Of a stretch of DNA of 7,234 nucleotides, positions 5,928 through 7,234 are shown piece after piece (the stretch's first letter is position 1; every line of letters starts with the position of its first letter). Origin of the DNA: an uncultured Verrucomicrobiota bacterium (GTDB lineage Bacteria; Verrucomicrobiota; Verrucomicrobiia; Limisphaerales; UBA9464); contig CAIYFP010000326.1 of the NCBI GenBank assembly GCA_903925515.1, positions 1-7,234 of the forward strand. Reading direction: 5' to 3'. The notes beneath the pieces are model-generated. The model did no database searches and had not been told where the DNA came from. It saw only the letters and a program-made list of their open reading frames with translations. The position numbers were made by a program, and so were the translations under genes.

Positions 5928-6910
5928 TCCAGCCCTGCGGCCATTCCCCACGCCGCATCGGCCTCGTCGTCAACCCCGCTTCGGCCGCTTCCCGCGACCA
6001 GTCGAGCCGGCTCCGCCAACTCACCCACGCGCTCCAACAGGCCGGTCATCCCTGGGAGTCCGCAGTGACCCAAGGCCCCGGCGACGGCATCCGGATCGCC
6101 CGCGACCTCGCTTCCCGCTGCGGCCTCCTCCTCGCCGTCGGCGGCGACGGCACCTTCTGCGAGGTCGCCGGCGGCATCCTTCTGGCCTCGCCTTCTCCCG
6201 AGACCACCTCCCGTCCCGTTCTTGCGCCCGTGTCGTTCGGCACTGGCAACGACGTGGCCCGCCTGTCCGGCTTTCGCCGTGACGACGCCTTGCTCAAGGC
6301 CATCGAACGTTGGACCCTCGGGAACCTGCACCCCGTCGAACGCGATCTCCTCGAAGTCCGTTGCCATAACGACGGCGCCGAAATCGTCCGACACGCCTTC
6401 CTCTTCGCCGGCGTGGGCATCGCATCGGACATCCTTCGCTACACGACTCCCACCGTGAAACGTTGGTTCGGCCCGCAACTCAGCTATGCCGTCGGCTTCT
6501 TCCGGGCCTTGGCCGCGTGGAACCCCGCCACGCTGCGCGTCCAGACCGGTCGCGGCCGCCTCGCCGAACCCCTCGTCGTCGCCCTCGCCGCCAATGCACC
6601 CCATGCCGGCGGTGGCGGCATGAAGATCGCCCCGGGCGCGCTCCTCGACGACGGCCTCGCCGACGTCAGCCTCATCCGCGCCCTCGGTCGCCTTGCCATC
6701 GCGCGCCAGTTCCTCTCGCTGGCGTCCGGCACCCACGTTCGCCATCCCAACGTCGATTACTTCCGATCGGCCTACCTCACGGTGGACGCCGACGTGCCCA
6801 TGCCAGTGGCGGCCGACGGCGACGTCGTGGGCCATACCCCGGCACGCATCCGGACCCTCCACCGCGCCATCCGCGTGCTAAGGGCAATGGGGTCACATCT
6901 AAACTGTTGA
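5924..6910 (+). CDS. Diacylglycerol kinase / YegS-type lipid kinase
   Basis: This 328-aa protein belongs to the DAGK catalytic-domain family (YegS, BmrU, DgkB), which transfers phosphate from ATP to lipid alcohols such as diacylglycerol. Visible hallmarks are the Rossmann-like start RIGLVVNPASA (11-21), the nucleotide loop AVGGDGTFCEVAGG (71-84), PVSFGTGNDVARLSGF (102-117), AGGGGMKIAPGALLDDGLADV (residues 228-248) with the late acidic DDG, and ADGD (297-300) near the end. The chosen start is the ATG at 5924, in an ATGA overlap with the msrP stop; an upstream ATG at 5822 would lie inside msrP and add unrelated residues. Coupled translation with msrP is likely. The final residues MGSHLNC and the stop lie in what looks like the end of a mobile repeat (6889-6915), so the native C-terminus may have been slightly replaced; the catalytic domain appears complete. 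The exact lipid substrate cannot be told. Confidence 0.93.
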   Translation: MIQPCGHSPRRIGLVVNPASAASRDQSSRLRQLTHALQQAGHPWESAVTQGPGDGIRIARDLASRCGLLLAVGGDGTFCEVAGGILLASPSPETTSRPVLAPVSFGTGNDVARLSGFRRDDALLKAIERWTLGNLHPVERDLLEVRCHNDGAEIVRHAFLFAGVGIASDILRYTTPTVKRWFGPQLSYAVGFFRALAAWNPATLRVQTGRGRLAEPLVVALAANAPHAGGGGMKIAPGALLDDGLADVSLIRALGRLAIARQFLSLASGTHVRHPNVDYFRSAYLTVDADVPMPVAADGDVVGHTPARIRTLHRAIRVLRAMGSHLNC

Positions 6911-6915
6911 CATTT
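6889..6915 (-). repeat. Probable end of a REP-associated (Y1 transposase type) repeat
   Basis: On the minus strand this reads ATGTCAACAGTTTAGATGTG followed by ACCCC. From memory, sequences of the form ATGTCAA-n-TAGATGTGACCCC (or GACCTGACCCC) recur next to IS200-like Y1 transposase/RAYT genes and as solitary ends in many environmental genomes. Only one end is seen, no transposase follows within the window, and the assignment is not proven. It overlaps the last seven codons and the stop of the lipid kinase gene. Confidence 0.45.
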
Positions 6916-7234
6916 CTTTGGACACCTCTGGTTGAAACGGTCCCTTGGAGGCTCCCGTGTCCCTCGCGCATGACGCGTCTCGAGTCCGGACCCGCCGTCG
7001 GGCCACCTTCTGCCCCTCGATGCATGCCTTCGATTCGTTCAAGCGGAGGATGCCCCGCCGCGACGTCAGATCCCAGCGTCTGCGGCTCGGCGAAAGACGC
7101 GGTTCCATGCTCAGGGCCGGATGCCCCTAGTGTCGTGTCTCACCCATGGCTGGTGTTTCGCCGCGAGGGATTTTCGTGTCCAACGAGGCGCGAGTGACGA
7201 GCAGACCCGCAGCGGTCTGTGAGGAGCGAGCCAC
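6911..7234. other. Gene-free right edge
   Basis: No frame here has recognisable protein character; the short ones are Arg/Ser-rich and match nothing I know. After the repeat end there is a distant inverted pair GGACAC (6920-6925) / GTGTCC (6957-6962), and near the edge a hairpin CAGACC (7202-7207) / GGTCTG (7214-7219) around a 6-nt loop, set in purine-rich GAG-containing sequence. No clear terminator for the lipid kinase gene is visible. The rest could belong to a mobile repeat or to the leader of a gene beyond the window. Confidence 0.5.

Noticed and set aside
4425..5951. Minus-strand open frame of 508 codons opposite msrP
   Set aside because: It is antisense to a firmly identified enzyme, Gly/Glu/Val-rich without motifs, and overlaps the pseudopilin gene in another frame.
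5912..6862. Minus-strand open frame of 316 codons opposite the lipid kinase
   Set aside because: It is antisense to all DAGK motifs and has a typical shadow-frame composition in high-GC DNA.
6463..7197. Plus-strand open frame of 244 codons reaching past the lipid kinase
   Set aside because: Most of it overlaps the lipid kinase in another frame and it is Arg/Pro-rich throughout. The non-overlapping tail has no recognisable content.

Overview
The window is GC-rich and almost certainly comes from a member of the PVC group, most likely Verrucomicrobiota. This is inferred from gene content, not from a marker gene. The evidence is a pseudopilin with the H-X9-DG signature that is abundant in Verrucomicrobiota, Planctomycetota and Lentisphaerota, a large secreted Ig-like/PA14 protein of the type common in Verrucomicrobiota, and gene-poor spacers filled with short palindromic or dispersed repeats.

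Layout. Positions 1-525 hold no convincing gene; they carry a cluster of short hairpins (94-195) and one copy of a 73-bp dispersed repeat (241-313). A minus-strand gene (597-3407) encodes a 936-aa exported protein with a large unrecognised N-terminal region, an Ig-like domain, an SbsA-type Ig-like domain and a PA14-like domain; it ends in a strong intrinsic terminator (529-558). The spacer 3408-3883 holds its leader, an 8-bp tandem repeat, the second copy of the 73-bp repeat, and the terminator of the next minus-strand gene. That gene (3884-4702) is a single-gene H-X9-DG pseudopilin. A divergent spacer (4703-4976) built partly of imperfect repeats separates it from a plus-strand pair. The first of the pair is a Tat-exported molybdopterin enzyme of the MsrP (YedY) family (4977-5927). 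It overlaps by ATGA with a YegS/diacylglycerol-kinase family lipid kinase (5924-6910). The last ~320 bp have no gene, but start with a sequence that looks like the conserved end of a REP-associated (Y1 transposase type) mobile repeat, which has run into the 3' end of the lipid kinase gene.

How the genes relate. The two minus-strand genes are separate transcription units, each with its own terminator, and both make exported or surface proteins. The two plus-strand genes are probably one translationally coupled operon: a periplasmic methionine sulfoxide reductase catalytic subunit and a cytoplasmic/membrane-surface lipid kinase. The usual MsrQ haem partner is not next to MsrP. I found no CRISPR, tRNA, rRNA, intact transposase, defence system or biosynthetic cluster. 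The most unusual content lies in the repeats of the spacers and the repeat end overlapping the lipid kinase stop codon.
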